Below, one piece after another: positions 50,671-61,208 of a stretch of 64,000 nt of DNA. The notes below the pieces were generated by a model, which had not been told where the DNA came from, did not search any database, and worked only from the letters and a program-made list of their open reading frames with translations. This DNA is from Streptomyces sp. NBC_00457 (GTDB lineage Bacteria; Actinomycetota; Actinomycetes; Streptomycetales; Streptomycetaceae). The stretch covers positions 1,426,001 to 1,490,000 of the forward strand of contig NZ_CP107905.1 of the NCBI RefSeq assembly GCF_036014015.1, read 5' to 3'. Within the stretch, counting starts at the first letter, position 1; each line of letters starts with the position of its first letter. Made by a program: the position numbers and the translations under genes.

Positions 50671-50699
50671 TAGCCAAAACGTTTTGCACTTCCTACTGT
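50671..50699 (+). promoter_or_regulatory. Importer promoter with LacI operator
   Basis: TAGCCA (50671-50676) and TACTGT (50694-50699) are separated by 17 bp. The perfect 12-bp palindrome CAAAACGTTTTG at 50675-50686 overlaps the -35 edge and spacer. It is identical to the operator at 47345-47356. Confidence 0.7.
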
Positions 50700-50744
50700 C
50701 AACCCAGCCGCTCACTCAGCAACACAATGATCAGGAGGTCCATG

Positions 50745-51836
50745 ATGCGATATGGAAGAACCGCCGCCTTCGCGGTGACCGGCATGCTCGCGCTCACCGC
50801 GTGCGGGGGATCGGGCGGGGACGATTCCGGAGCGGCCGCCTCCGACAAGCCGCGGGTCAAATTGGTGATCAATGGCGGGCTGGGCGACAAGTCGTTCTTC
50901 GACTCCGCCCACGAGGGGCTGAAGAGGGCTCAGAAGGACCTCGGTTACGAGCTCAAGGTGGTCGAGCTGGGTGCCGACCGCACCAAGTGGGAGCCCGGAT
51001 TCGAGGACGCCGCCTCGGCCGACGACTACGACATCCTGGCGGCCGGGACCTTCGAGGTCACCGACTACATCGGCGAACTCGCCCCGCAATTCCCGGACAA
51101 GAAGTTCTGGCTCTTCGACGCACCGGTCGACTACAGCGGCAAGAACGGCACCTGTTCCAACAAGTGCGAAAACGTCTACTCCGTGACCTTCAAGCAGAAC
51201 GAGGGCGGATATCTCGCCGGATTCCTCGCCGAGAAGCTGGTGGCCGGGAAATCACTCAAGGGTGCCGAATCCCTGAAGAAGGTCGGCATCATGCCCGGAG
51301 TGAAGATCCCGTTGATCGAGGACTTCGTCGTCGGTTTCAAGGCAGGATTCAAGGACGCGGGCGGACAGAACTCCGACGTGCTCGTGCAGTACGTGGGCGG
51401 CGACAAGCCGTTCAGTGACCCCGCGAAGGGCAAGGAGATCTCGACCGCCATGTACGGCCAGGGCGCCGCGCTGGTGTGGCCGGTCGCCGGGCTCTCCGGC
51501 CTCGGCACCTTCGAGTCGGCGGTCGCGGCCGGGCGGTACACCTTCGGCGTCGACTCCGACCAGTACCAGACCCTCACCGACCAGGCGCAGAAGAACACCG
51601 TCGTCACCTCCATCCTCAAGAACGTCGGCAACGCCCTGTACAAGGCCGCGCAGGCGGACCAGAAGGACTCCCTCAAGTACGGCGCGGTCGACTCCGTCGG
51701 TCTCGCCGAGGACGCCGTCGGCTATGTGAACGACGACCACTTCGCGGAGCTGGTCCCCGAGAAGACCCGTACGGAGCTCCAGGAAGCCGCCGACCAGGTG
51801 AAGTCCGGCTCCGTCACGGTCCCCAGCGCCTTCTAG
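50745..51836 (+). CDS. BMP/PnrA-family nucleoside-binding lipoprotein
   Basis: This is a 363-residue lipoprotein with signal peptide and lipobox LALTAC. The BMP-family fold shows KLVINGGLGDKSFFDSAHEGLKRA, the classic start of basic membrane proteins, then FWLFDAPVDY, VTFKQNEGGYLAGFLAEKL and GVDSDQYQTL. PnrA/BmpA-type proteins bind purine nucleosides for ABC uptake. ATG 50742 or 50745 is possible; 50745 is preferred because AGGAGG lies 6 nt upstream. It is the first gene of a four-gene importer operon whose promoter carries the LacI operator. Confidence 0.9.
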   Translation: MRYGRTAAFAVTGMLALTACGGSGGDDSGAAASDKPRVKLVINGGLGDKSFFDSAHEGLKRAQKDLGYELKVVELGADRTKWEPGFEDAASADDYDILAAGTFEVTDYIGELAPQFPDKKFWLFDAPVDYSGKNGTCSNKCENVYSVTFKQNEGGYLAGFLAEKLVAGKSLKGAESLKKVGIMPGVKIPLIEDFVVGFKAGFKDAGGQNSDVLVQYVGGDKPFSDPAKGKEISTAMYGQGAALVWPVAGLSGLGTFESAVAAGRYTFGVDSDQYQTLTDQAQKNTVVTSILKNVGNALYKAAQADQKDSLKYGAVDSVGLAEDAVGYVNDDHFAELVPEKTRTELQEAADQVKSGSVTVPSAF

Positions 51837-51849
51837 CCGGACGGCCTCG

Positions 51850-53432
<1,583 letters not shown>

Positions 53433-53436
<4 letters not shown>

Positions 53437-54545
53437 CCGGCACCCTGATCGAGACCGAGGACCGCCGCGAGTACCGGGCGACCCGTCGCCGCGATCTCGC
53501 GGTGGACCTCAGCATGGCCCTGGCCACCATCCTGGCCGCCCTCGCCATCGGTTTCCTCGTCATGCTCGCCACCGGCAACAACCCGATCAAGGCGTACGAG
53601 GTGATGCTCACCGGCCCGCTGGACCGCTCCTTCCGGGTCGGCCGCTGGCTGGAGGACGCCACCACGCTCACCCTGCTCGGCCTGTCGGTCGCCATCCCCT
53701 TCCGCGCCCGGCAGATCAGCCTCGGCGCCGAGAGCCAGCTCTACGCCGGTGCGCTGGCCGCCGGCACGGTGGCGATCTTCCTGCCGCTGCCGCCGGTCGC
53801 CGCCGTGATCGTGCCCATGGTCGCCGCCGCCGGCGCGGGCGCCGGAATGGGTCTGGTGCCGGGATCGATGAAGGCACGCCTCGGCGCCAACGAGATCGTG
53901 GCCACGCTGATGCTCAACGCCATCGTCGTCCGCGTCTACGACTACCTGGTCAACGGTCCGCTGAAGGAGCCCGGCAGCAGCGCCGTGCACTCGAAGTCCA
54001 TCCAGGACGATTCCGCGCTCACGCCGCTGACCGACTGGTTCGGCACCCCGATGGGCCGCGCCAACATCGGGTTCGGCGTCATGCTGCTCACCGCGGTCGC
54101 GCTGTGGCTCCTCCTCACCCGCACCCCGCTCGGCTACCGCATCCGCATGACCGGCTCCAACCCCGGCTTCGCCGAGTACGGCGGCATCAAGGTGCCCCGC
54201 GTCATCGAGTGGAGCTTCGTCATCGGCGGCGCGGTGGCGGGCCTCGCGGGAGCCCACCTCGTCCAGGGCGTCTACGGGCGCCTGGAACCCGGTCTCGCCG
54301 GCAGCCTGGCCTTCGAGGGGATCGTCGTGGCCCTGCTGGCCAGGAACAACCCGCTCGTCGTCGTGGTCGCCGGGCTCTTCTACTCCTATCTGCGCGCCGG
54401 GGGCGACATCATGGAACAGCAGACGGACGTGGGCACCGAGATCGTGGTGGTCATCCAGGCGGTCATCGTGCTGCTGGTCACCGCCCAGGCCCTGCCGGAG
54501 CTGCTCAAGCGCCGGCTCACGCGCAGGCAGGTGGGCGTCCGATGA
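53433..54545 (+). CDS. Nucleoside ABC importer permease 1 (NupP/YufP-like)
   Basis: This 370-residue BPD_transp_2 permease has an N-terminal arginine-rich cytoplasmic segment and about nine hydrophobic helices. The family landmarks are GLSVAIPFRARQISLGAESQLYAGAL, LGANEIVATLMLNAIVV and the coupling loop TPLGYRIRMTGSNPGFAEYGG. It starts at GTG 53433 overlapping the ATPase stop. It pairs with the shorter permease that follows. Such heterodimers are characteristic of purine/pyrimidine nucleoside importers with BMP-type binding proteins. Confidence 0.9.
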
Positions 54546-55477
54546 GTTCCCTGCTCGACGTCGTCCTCAGCAGCGCCTTCCTGGCGGCGGTGCTACGGGT
54601 CGCGACCCCCTACCTGCTCGCCGCGCTCGGCGGACTGGTCGCCGAACGCTCCGGCATCAGCAACATCGCGCTTGAGGGGCAGATGCTCGGCGCGGCCTGC
54701 ACGGGCGCGCTGGTCGCCGGATACAGCCACTCCGTCGCCCTGGGCGCGGTGTGCGGGGTCGCGGTGGCGGCGCTGATGGGTGTGCTGCTGGCCGCTCTGC
54801 GGCTGGAGCTGGGCGCCGACGCGATCATCGCGGGCATCGGCCTCAACCTCCTCGCCTCCGGCGGTACCGCGTTCGCGGTCTACACCCTGCTCGACGACAA
54901 GGGCGGCACGTCAGGGCTGAAGAGCGGCACGCTGCCGACGGTCACCCTGCCGGGCGTGGAGAGCGTTCCCGTAATGGGTGATGTGGTGAGTGGTCAGAAC
55001 ATGATCACCTGGCTGGCGTTCCTGGCCGCTCCCTTCGTCGCCTGGCTGTTCTTCCGCACCCGCTTCGGCTTCCATCTGCGTGCGGTCGGCGAGATGCCGG
55101 ACGCTGCCGCCTCCGTAGGGATTCCGGTTCGACGGGTCCAGTACGCCGGCCTCGCCCTCAGCGGAGCGCTCGCCGGCCTCGCCGGGGTCTTCCTCAGCAT
55201 GGGCTATGTGTCCTTCTTCGTACGGGACATGACGGCCGGCCGCGGCTTCATCGCCCTCGCCGCGGTCTTCCTGGGCGGGCTGCGCCCGTGGGGCGTCTTC
55301 CTCGCCGCGCTCGGCTTCGGCGCGGCGGAGGCCCTGGCCGTACAGCTCGGGACGCTCGACGTACCGCCGCAACTGGTGTCGACGATCCCGTACGCCCTGA
55401 CGCTGGTGGCCCTCGCGCTCTACGCGTGGCGGCGCAAGCGACGCGGAGCCACCGCGGAGGTCGCCGCCTCCCTCTGA
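54542..55477 (+). CDS. Nucleoside ABC importer permease 2 (NupQ/YufQ-like)
   Basis: This 311-residue permease has eight or more hydrophobic helices. It contains VAERSGISNIALEGQMLGAACTGAL, the highly conserved GxxNIGxEGxM-type helix of YufQ-like proteins, and the coupling loop FGFHLRAVGEMPDAAASVGIPV. It starts by ATGA overlap with permease 1 and ends the operon. The complete transporter (lipoprotein, dual ATPase, two permeases) lies downstream of an amidohydrolase with the same operator, arguing for uptake followed by deamination of a nucleoside. Confidence 0.9.
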   Translation: MSSLLDVVLSSAFLAAVLRVATPYLLAALGGLVAERSGISNIALEGQMLGAACTGALVAGYSHSVALGAVCGVAVAALMGVLLAALRLELGADAIIAGIGLNLLASGGTAFAVYTLLDDKGGTSGLKSGTLPTVTLPGVESVPVMGDVVSGQNMITWLAFLAAPFVAWLFFRTRFGFHLRAVGEMPDAAASVGIPVRRVQYAGLALSGALAGLAGVFLSMGYVSFFVRDMTAGRGFIALAAVFLGGLRPWGVFLAALGFGAAEALAVQLGTLDVPPQLVSTIPYALTLVALALYAWRRKRRGATAEVAASL

Positions 55478-55545
55478 CGCGGCCCCCGGCTTCCCGTGCA
55501 ATCAGTCCTTTTGGTCAGTCCTTTGGAAGGTTTGGAAGGTCACCC

Positions 55546-56724
55546 ATGCGACGACACAGACACCGAGCGCACCGCGGACACGCGCTCGTCGGTTCCCTCA
55601 CCGCCATCGGCCTCCTCGGCAGCGTGGCTCTCGTGAGCGGATTCGCCGCGGAGCCCGCAGCGGCGGCGAAGCCGCGGAACGTACGGCTGCTGGACACGAT
55701 CACCGTGCCCGCCGGGACAACGGAGTTCGGCATGCCCTTCGGCGGGCTGTCCGGCATCGACTACGACCGGGAGTCCGGCCGATACGTCGCCCTCAGCGAC
55801 GACCGCTCGGAGAACGGCAAGGCCCGCTTCTACACCCTCCGACTGCCGCTCGACGGGGCCTCCTTCGCCGGGGACAAGCCCGTACTCGACGGCCTGACCG
55901 TGCTCGACGACACCACGGGCGAACCCTTCACCGCAAAGGCAGTCGACCCCGAGGCGATCCGCTGGACGCCGGACGGCAACAGCCTGCTGTGGACCAGCGA
56001 GGGAGCCTCATCGTCCGGGCAGCCTGCCTTCGTCCGGGAGGCGACCACTTCGGGCGGTTACGAGCGCGAACTGCCGTTGCCCAATGCGTACGCGCCCGTC
56101 AGGTCGGCGTCCGGCACGCTCACGGCCGGCGTCCGCAACAACCAGGCGCTCGAAGGCCTCACCCTCTCCCCCGACGGCAGCAAGGTCGTCACGGTCACGG
56201 AGAACGCGCTCGTCCAGGACGGCCCCGCAGCCTCCTTGACGGCCAAGAGCCCGTCCAGGCTGCTGGTGGCGGACCGGGCGACGGGCAAGCCGAAGGCCGA
56301 GCACGTCTACGAGGTGGACCCGATCTCCGACGCCCCCACCGCGCCGCTGCCGCCCCCGGTGGGGACGTACTCGGCGGACCGGGGAGTCACCGAGATCCTC
56401 GCGATCAACGAGACCGACTACCTCACCGTGGAGCGCTCCTTCGCCTCCGGGGTCGGCTTCGCCATCCGGCTGTACTGGACCAGCACCATCGGTGCCACGA
56501 ACGTGAACGGCAAGGACGCCCTGTCCGGCGACGAGAAGCCGATGCGGAAGAAGCTGCTGTACGACTTCACCACCTCCGGCACGGCCGCCGACAACGTCGA
56601 GGGCATCACCTGGGGGCCCAGGCTGCCCGACGGCTCCCGCTCGCTCGTCCTCGTCGCGGACGACAACTTCGGGTTCAACGGCAGTGTCACCAAGTTCCAT
56701 CTGCTGTCGGTCCGTTCGAGGTGA
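55546..56724 (+). CDS. Secreted esterase-like/phytase-like domain protein
   Basis: This is a 392-residue exported protein. An Arg/His-rich n-region and hydrophobic core lead to a signal-peptide cut near AEPAAAAK. The mature part matches the Phytase-like (esterase-like activity of phytase) beta-propeller: FGMPFGGLSGIDYDRESGRYVALSDDRSENGKARFY, AVDPEAIRWTP, LEGLTLSPDGSKVVTVTENAL and NVEGITWGPRLPDGSRSLVLVADDNF. These motifs supply acidic metal-binding residues. It may be an extracellular phosphatase or esterase; the substrate is unknown. Only 68 bp separate it from the importer operon, but it has its own ribosome-binding site and no functional link is evident. Confidence 0.82.
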   Translation: MRRHRHRAHRGHALVGSLTAIGLLGSVALVSGFAAEPAAAAKPRNVRLLDTITVPAGTTEFGMPFGGLSGIDYDRESGRYVALSDDRSENGKARFYTLRLPLDGASFAGDKPVLDGLTVLDDTTGEPFTAKAVDPEAIRWTPDGNSLLWTSEGASSSGQPAFVREATTSGGYERELPLPNAYAPVRSASGTLTAGVRNNQALEGLTLSPDGSKVVTVTENALVQDGPAASLTAKSPSRLLVADRATGKPKAEHVYEVDPISDAPTAPLPPPVGTYSADRGVTEILAINETDYLTVERSFASGVGFAIRLYWTSTIGATNVNGKDALSGDEKPMRKKLLYDFTTSGTAADNVEGITWGPRLPDGSRSLVLVADDNFGFNGSVTKFHLLSVRSR

Positions 56725-56727
56725 CGG

Positions 56728-57303
56728 TCACTCCGCTGAGCTGAGGTTCTTGCGCCGGCTGGCATGGAAGCGCGCCTTCTTCTGACGATTCCCGCACGTG
56801 TTCATGTCGCACCATTTGCGGGTGCGGCTCTGGCTGGTGTCGAAGAAGGCGGCTCGGCAGGTCGGCGATGCGCACAAGGCCAGTTTTCCGTCTCGTTCGC
56901 CCGCGATGATGCTGATCGCGTCGGCGGCGATCACGCTGAGGGCGTCTTCCACGCAGGAAGCCGAGCTGAGCCGCCATCGCCGCTTGCCGTCGGGCGTCAG
57001 GATCGCCGCGGCCCGACCCTGAACGCTGCAGTCGTTGATGACTTGGACAGCGGACGCGAGGAGAGGCTCCTGGAGCGCGGCCGCGGTCGCGGCGGCGTGA
57101 ATCGACTCCCGCAGTTCCCGAGCGAGTTCGAGCTGGGCGGTGGTGCAGGAGTCCACGGCGAGGCCGTTCACCGCCAGCCAGTCGATGAGTCGGCGCGGCG
57201 TGGGAATGCGCTCGACAGCCTCGCCATGACGCTCCGAGAGAGTCCCCGTGAAGCTGGTCGCCAGCACATTGCCGAGACGGAAGTCAGGGAACCCGGTAGG
57301 CAT
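56728..57303 (-). CDS. CGNR zinc-finger regulator (ABATE domain)
   Basis: This is a 191-residue protein with an N-terminal ABATE-type domain (RLGNVLATSFTGTL, then PTPRRLIDWLAVNGL and an all-alpha middle). The C-terminal CGNR zinc finger has LCASPTCRAAFFDTSQSRTRKWCDMNTCGNRQKKARFHASRR, whose four cysteines bind zinc. CGNR proteins are putative DNA-binding regulators. It is divergent from an epoxide hydrolase gene 82 bp away, with two copies of CTTAGCCGGTT between them, one directly upstream of each start, so it probably regulates that gene and itself. Confidence 0.87.
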   Translation of the reverse strand: MPTGFPDFRLGNVLATSFTGTLSERHGEAVERIPTPRRLIDWLAVNGLAVDSCTTAQLELARELRESIHAAATAAALQEPLLASAVQVINDCSVQGRAAAILTPDGKRRWRLSSASCVEDALSVIAADAISIIAGERDGKLALCASPTCRAAFFDTSQSRTRKWCDMNTCGNRQKKARFHASRRKNLSSAE

Positions 57304-57311
57304 GGAACCAC

Positions 57312-57364
57312 CTTAGCCGGTTGCGCGTCGGCGCGAGGGCATAGTAGAACCGTCTTAGCCGGTT
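57312..57364. promoter_or_regulatory. Direct repeats between CGNR and epoxide hydrolase genes
   Basis: CTTAGCCGGTT occurs at 57312-57322 and 57354-57364, exactly 42 bp (four turns) apart. The second copy is part of an inverted repeat GAACCG-TCTTAGC-CGGTTC. Both are within 25 bp of a start codon. They are likely binding sites for the CGNR protein. Confidence 0.65.
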
Positions 57365-57385
57365 CCGCGATGGCCAGGAGGTCTC

Positions 57386-58555
57386 ATGCCCCGTCCGACC
57401 AGCGACGTGCAAGCATTTGAAGCCCACGCACCGGACGCCGAACTCGACGATCTGCGCGCGCGATTGGCCGCGGCGCGGCTACCGGAGGCCGAGACGGTCC
57501 ATCGCGCCGCGCCCGACCCTCGCCGATGGGACCAGGGCGTTCCGCTCGCCGACCTCGTAGATGTCGTGAACTACTGGCGCACCGGCTACGACTGGCGGTC
57601 GTTCGAAGAGCGCCTCAACCAGATCGGCCAGTTCCGCACGACCATTGACGACCTGGGAATCCATTTCCTGCACCGCCGGTCCGCGCGCACGGATGCCACC
57701 CCGCTGATCTTGACGCACGGCTGGCCGGACAGCGTTGCTCGGTTCATCGATGTAGTGGACGAGCTGGCAGATCCGAAAGACGCGGACGCTCCGGCGTTCC
57801 ACGTCGTGGTCCCGTCGCTGCCAGGCTTCGGTTACAGCGACAAGCCGGCCACCACCGGGTGGGGAACCGAAAAGATCGCGGCCGCATGGGTGGAACTGAT
57901 GGGAAGGCTCGGCTACAGCAAGTTCGCGGCCCACGGCGGCGATTGGGGCGGCAATATCACCACCGTTCTGGCGGGTAGGTTCCCGGCGCACGTACTCGGC
58001 ATCCACACCACGTTCGCGGAGGGGCCGCCCGGGCTGACAACGGACGGGCTGACGGCGGTCGAGCGCGAGTGGGCCGAGGAAACCCGCGATTTCTGGCGCC
58101 ACCGCGCGGCGTACGCGAAACAGCAGGCGACCCGACCGCAGACCATCGGCTATTCGCTCGTCGACTCACCGGTCGGGCTTCTTGCCTGGATCCTCGACAA
58201 GTTCGCCGAGTGGTCGGACACCGAAGACAGCCCGTTCGAGACGATTTCCCAAGACCGCGTTCTCGACGACGTCACCCTGTACTGGCTGACGCGGACCGGA
58301 GCGTCGGCGGCCCGCATCTACTACGAGAGCCACAACTCGCTGGACCCCGAACTTCGCGTCGACGTCCCGTCAGCCATCACCATGTATCCCCGCGACGTCG
58401 AGAAGTGCCCGCGCCCCTGGGCGCAGGAGCGGTACCGACAGATCGTCCGCTGGGAGTCGCCCGAAACCGGAGGACATTTCCCGTCCCTGGAGGTTCCCGA
58501 GTATTTCGTCAAGGACCTGCAAGAGGGCCTCGCGGCAGTGCTGGCCGCCAGGTGA
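57386..58555 (+). CDS. Epoxide hydrolase, EHN-domain alpha/beta hydrolase
   Basis: This is a 389-residue protein. An N-terminal EHN domain (about residues 5-115: DLRARLAAARLPEA, WRSFEERLNQIGQFRTTIDDLGIHFLHRRS) is followed by an alpha/beta-hydrolase core. The oxyanion motif is HGWPDS and the nucleophile D186 lies in HGGDWGGN. Lid tyrosines and the C-terminal GGHFPSLEVPEYF supply the catalytic histidine. Such enzymes hydrolyse epoxides to diols in the cytoplasm. ATG 57386 lies behind AGGAGG. Divergent from the CGNR regulator. Confidence 0.9.
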   Translation: MPRPTSDVQAFEAHAPDAELDDLRARLAAARLPEAETVHRAAPDPRRWDQGVPLADLVDVVNYWRTGYDWRSFEERLNQIGQFRTTIDDLGIHFLHRRSARTDATPLILTHGWPDSVARFIDVVDELADPKDADAPAFHVVVPSLPGFGYSDKPATTGWGTEKIAAAWVELMGRLGYSKFAAHGGDWGGNITTVLAGRFPAHVLGIHTTFAEGPPGLTTDGLTAVEREWAEETRDFWRHRAAYAKQQATRPQTIGYSLVDSPVGLLAWILDKFAEWSDTEDSPFETISQDRVLDDVTLYWLTRTGASAARIYYESHNSLDPELRVDVPSAITMYPRDVEKCPRPWAQERYRQIVRWESPETGGHFPSLEVPEYFVKDLQEGLAAVLAAR

Positions 58556-58561
58556 AGCCCG

Positions 58562-59469
58562 TCACCGGTGCCGCGCCGTGCCCAGTTCGTCGGTGTACCG
58601 GCTGAGGACGTCCTCGGCCGTGGGGACGGGGCCGAACAGCTGCTCCTGCCGACGGGTGTCGGCGACGTAGCGGCCGCTGTCGAACCAGCTGAACATCGCG
58701 GCCATGTCCTTGAGCAGGGGCATGAAGCGGCCGGCGACGGCTCCTGCGGCGCGGGCGACAGTGGAAGGGACGGCCCACACCTTGATCTTCTTTCCGGCCC
58801 GGCGGCCCATCAGGTCGGCCACCTCACGCATGCTGACCGACGGTCCCAGCCGATGTCGATGCGCTCACCGTTGTCGGCTTCGGCGTCGACCGCGGCCGCC
58901 AGGTAGACCGCGAGATCGGAGGTGTGGACGAAGGTCAGTGGGACGGTGGCCTTGCCGATCCACATCAGGCGGCCCTTGTCGACCGGGTCGCCCGCCATGC
59001 TCGCGACCTGGTCGAGGAACGCCCCCGGGCGCAGCGCGACGAACGGGACGCCGAGCTTTTCGAGCTTGTCCTCGGCGACTTTCTTGTGCCAGAAGTGTGG
59101 GACTTGGGGCGTCTGGTCGCTGGTGAGGATGCTGGTCAGGACGAACCGGCGGATGCCGGAGCGGTGGGCGGCCTCGGCGAGGTTGGCGTTGCCGACCGTG
59201 TCGATGTCGTACGCGTTCTTGCCGCCGCGGGTGTAGCCGGCAGCGGTGGTGATGACGGCATCGGCGCCGTTCATGGCGGCGACGAGCGAGTCGAGGTCGA
59301 GCATGTCGCCGCGGGCGATCTCGACACCCCGGCTTTCGAGCCTGCTCGCGTCGGTGGTCGGCCGGACCAGGGCGCGGACGTTCTTACCGCGCCCCAGCAG
59401 TTCGTCGACGACCTTGCCCCCGAGGGAGCCGGTCGCGCCGACGACGAGGACGGGGAGGGTGGCAGTCAT
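58562..59469 (-). pseudogene. NmrA/SDR-a5-like NAD(P)H-binding oxidoreductase, frameshifted
   Basis: The first frame (59469 down to about 58840) encodes TATLPVLVVGATGSLGGKVVDELL (Rossmann GxxGxxG), GADAVITTAAGYTRGG and FVHTSDLAVYLAAAVDAEADNGERIDIGWDR. It then shifts to RSACVRWPT and a stop at 58810. The second frame resumes at SMREVADLMGRRAGKKIKVWAVPSTVARAAG and runs to 58562. Joining them needs one extra base at about 58837-58845 (reading GWDR-P-VSMREVADL), giving a normal protein of about 302 residues. Either a genuine single-base deletion or a sequencing error is possible. The last gene of the OYE/MarR operon. Confidence 0.78.
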
Positions 59470-59564
59470 GGAGGACTCACTTTCGATCAGGTCAGCGCTG
59501 AGGGGAGCACCGGAACGAACCGATCCGCGCTCCAGGCCGGACCCGAGGGGCGAGCCGAGGCGAT

Positions 59565-60044
59565 CTACTCGGACTCTTCCTGCGGCAGACCGCGGCTGTT
59601 GATCGCGTCGGCGATGGCGTAGGCGGTGCGGACGAAGGACTCTGCCTGCTCCGCGGACAGGTTCTGCGCGGAGATCTCCTCCAGGGCCTGCCACATGGCC
59701 GCCAGGGGCGCGCGCATGGCACGGCCCTTGTCGGTAAGGTGGACGACCATGACACGCCGGTCGTGTGCGGCCGGCTCGCGAACGAGCAGGCCGGCGTCCT
59801 GCATGCGGCGCAGGGACTTGGAGACGGTGGAGTGGTCCAGGCCCACGCTGTCGAGCAGTTCGGACTGGGTCTGGCCGTCCCGGTCCAGGAGGTGCATCAG
59901 CAGCAGCTCCTGTCCCGGATGCAGGTCCATCTCGCGGAGCATGGCGGCGGCGCGGGCGCGATGAGCGCGGGCGAGCTGGAAGATCGCGTAGCTCATCGGC
60001 CCCTCGCTCGCCGTGGAGGGGTTGCGGGGTGTGGGGGCGGGCAT
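59565..60044 (-). CDS. MarR-family transcriptional regulator
   Basis: This is a 159-residue MarR protein (143 residues if the internal ATG at 59994-59996 is used; GAGGAA upstream of 60044 favours the longer form). The winged helix is SELLDSVGLDHSTVSKSLRRMQDAGLLVREPAAHDRRVMVVHLTDKG, with the wing DxRxxxVxLTxxG intact. It lies third in a four-gene redox operon. The operon promoter at about 62146-62194 carries two TGGC-centred palindromes of MarR size, so negative autoregulation of the operon by an electrophile or quinone-type ligand is likely. Confidence 0.88.
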   Translation of the reverse strand: MPAPTPRNPSTASEGPMSYAIFQLARAHRARAAAMLREMDLHPGQELLLMHLLDRDGQTQSELLDSVGLDHSTVSKSLRRMQDAGLLVREPAAHDRRVMVVHLTDKGRAMRAPLAAMWQALEEISAQNLSAEQAESFVRTAYAIADAINSRGLPQEESE

Positions 60045-60055
60045 GGTTGGGTTCC

Positions 60056-61117
60056 TCAGACGGTGTAGGTGGGGTAGTCCGTGTAGCCGGCCACTCCGCC
60101 GCCGTAGAAGGTCGCCGGGTCGGGGGTGTTCAGCGGCGCGTCAGAGCGTAGCCGCTCGACCAGGTCCGGGTTGGCGAGCGCGAGGGCGCCGACGGAGACA
60201 AGGTCGGCCGTGCCGTGGGCGACGTCCTTGGCGCGGGTGGGCAGGTCGGTGCCGGCGCGGTTGAGGATCAGCGTGGTCGGCCACAGGGCGCGCAGGGTGC
60301 CCAGCAGCTCCTCGTCGCCCGCGTGCATCACATGGAGGTAGGCGAGGCCAAGCGGGCTGAGGGCGCGCACGAGCGCCGGGTACAGCTCGGCGGTGTCGGA
60401 CTCGGCCATGTCGTTGTACGGGTTGCCGGGGGAGATGCGCAGGCCGGTGCGGTCGGCTCCGATCTCGTCGGCCACGGCAGCGGCGACCTCGACGGCGAAG
60501 CGGATGCGGTTGTCGAGGGAACCGCCGTAGCGGTCGGTGCGCTGGTTGGTGCTGTCGGACAGGAATTGGTGCACCAGGTAGCCGTTGGCGCCGTGGATCT
60601 CCACACCGTCGGCGCCTGCCGCGACGGCGGCCGCGGCGGCGCGGCGGAAGTCGTCGACTGTCGCCGTGACCTCCTGCGTCGACAGAGCGCGGGGTGTCGG
60701 CATCTCCTGGGGCCCGGACGCGGTGAACATCGCGCCCTGCGGCTGGATCGCCGAAGGGGCGACCGGCTGACGGCCGTGGGGGGTGTTGTCGGGGTGGGAG
60801 ATACGTCCGGTGTGCATCAGCTGGATGACGATCCGGCCGTCGGCCGCGTGCACGGCGTCGGTGACCTTGCGCCACCCGGCGATCTGCTCGTCATTGTGGA
60901 TGCCGGGTGTGAGGAGGTAGCCCTGGCCGTCGGCGGAGGGCTGGGTGCCCTCGGTGATGATCAGCGCGTGCGAGGCCCGCTGGGCGTAGTACTCGGCGTT
61001 CAACTCGGTCGGGACGCCCTCGGGCGTGGAGCGGTCGCGGGTCATGGGGGCCATGACCAGGCGGTGCGGCAGGGACATGCCGCCGACGGTGGTCTGCGTC
61101 CACAGGGAATTCAACAT
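60056..61117 (-). CDS. Old Yellow Enzyme-family flavin oxidoreductase
   Basis: This is a 353-residue FMN enzyme. It has LPHRLVMAPMTRDRS at the N-terminus and the substrate-binding H175/N178 with catalytic Y180 in EIHGANGYLVHQFL. SDSTNQRTDRYGGSLDNRIRF follows, the OYE signature, and later LVSVGALALANPDLVERL for FMN phosphate binding. It reduces activated alkenes such as enones or nitro-olefins with NAD(P)H. ATG 61115-61117 is preceded by GAAGGA. It is second in the operon, 91 bp after the quinone-oxidoreductase gene; MarR follows after 11 nt. Confidence 0.9.
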   Translation of the reverse strand: MLNSLWTQTTVGGMSLPHRLVMAPMTRDRSTPEGVPTELNAEYYAQRASHALIITEGTQPSADGQGYLLTPGIHNDEQIAGWRKVTDAVHAADGRIVIQLMHTGRISHPDNTPHGRQPVAPSAIQPQGAMFTASGPQEMPTPRALSTQEVTATVDDFRRAAAAAVAAGADGVEIHGANGYLVHQFLSDSTNQRTDRYGGSLDNRIRFAVEVAAAVADEIGADRTGLRISPGNPYNDMAESDTAELYPALVRALSPLGLAYLHVMHAGDEELLGTLRALWPTTLILNRAGTDLPTRAKDVAHGTADLVSVGALALANPDLVERLRSDAPLNTPDPATFYGGGVAGYTDYPTYTV

Positions 61118-61208
61118 GAATGGTTCCTTCTCGATATAGGGATAGGGCGATACGGCGATGCGCGCTGCCGCGCGGGGCAAGGAGGTGCGGTCAGGCAACG
61201 AGGTGCGG

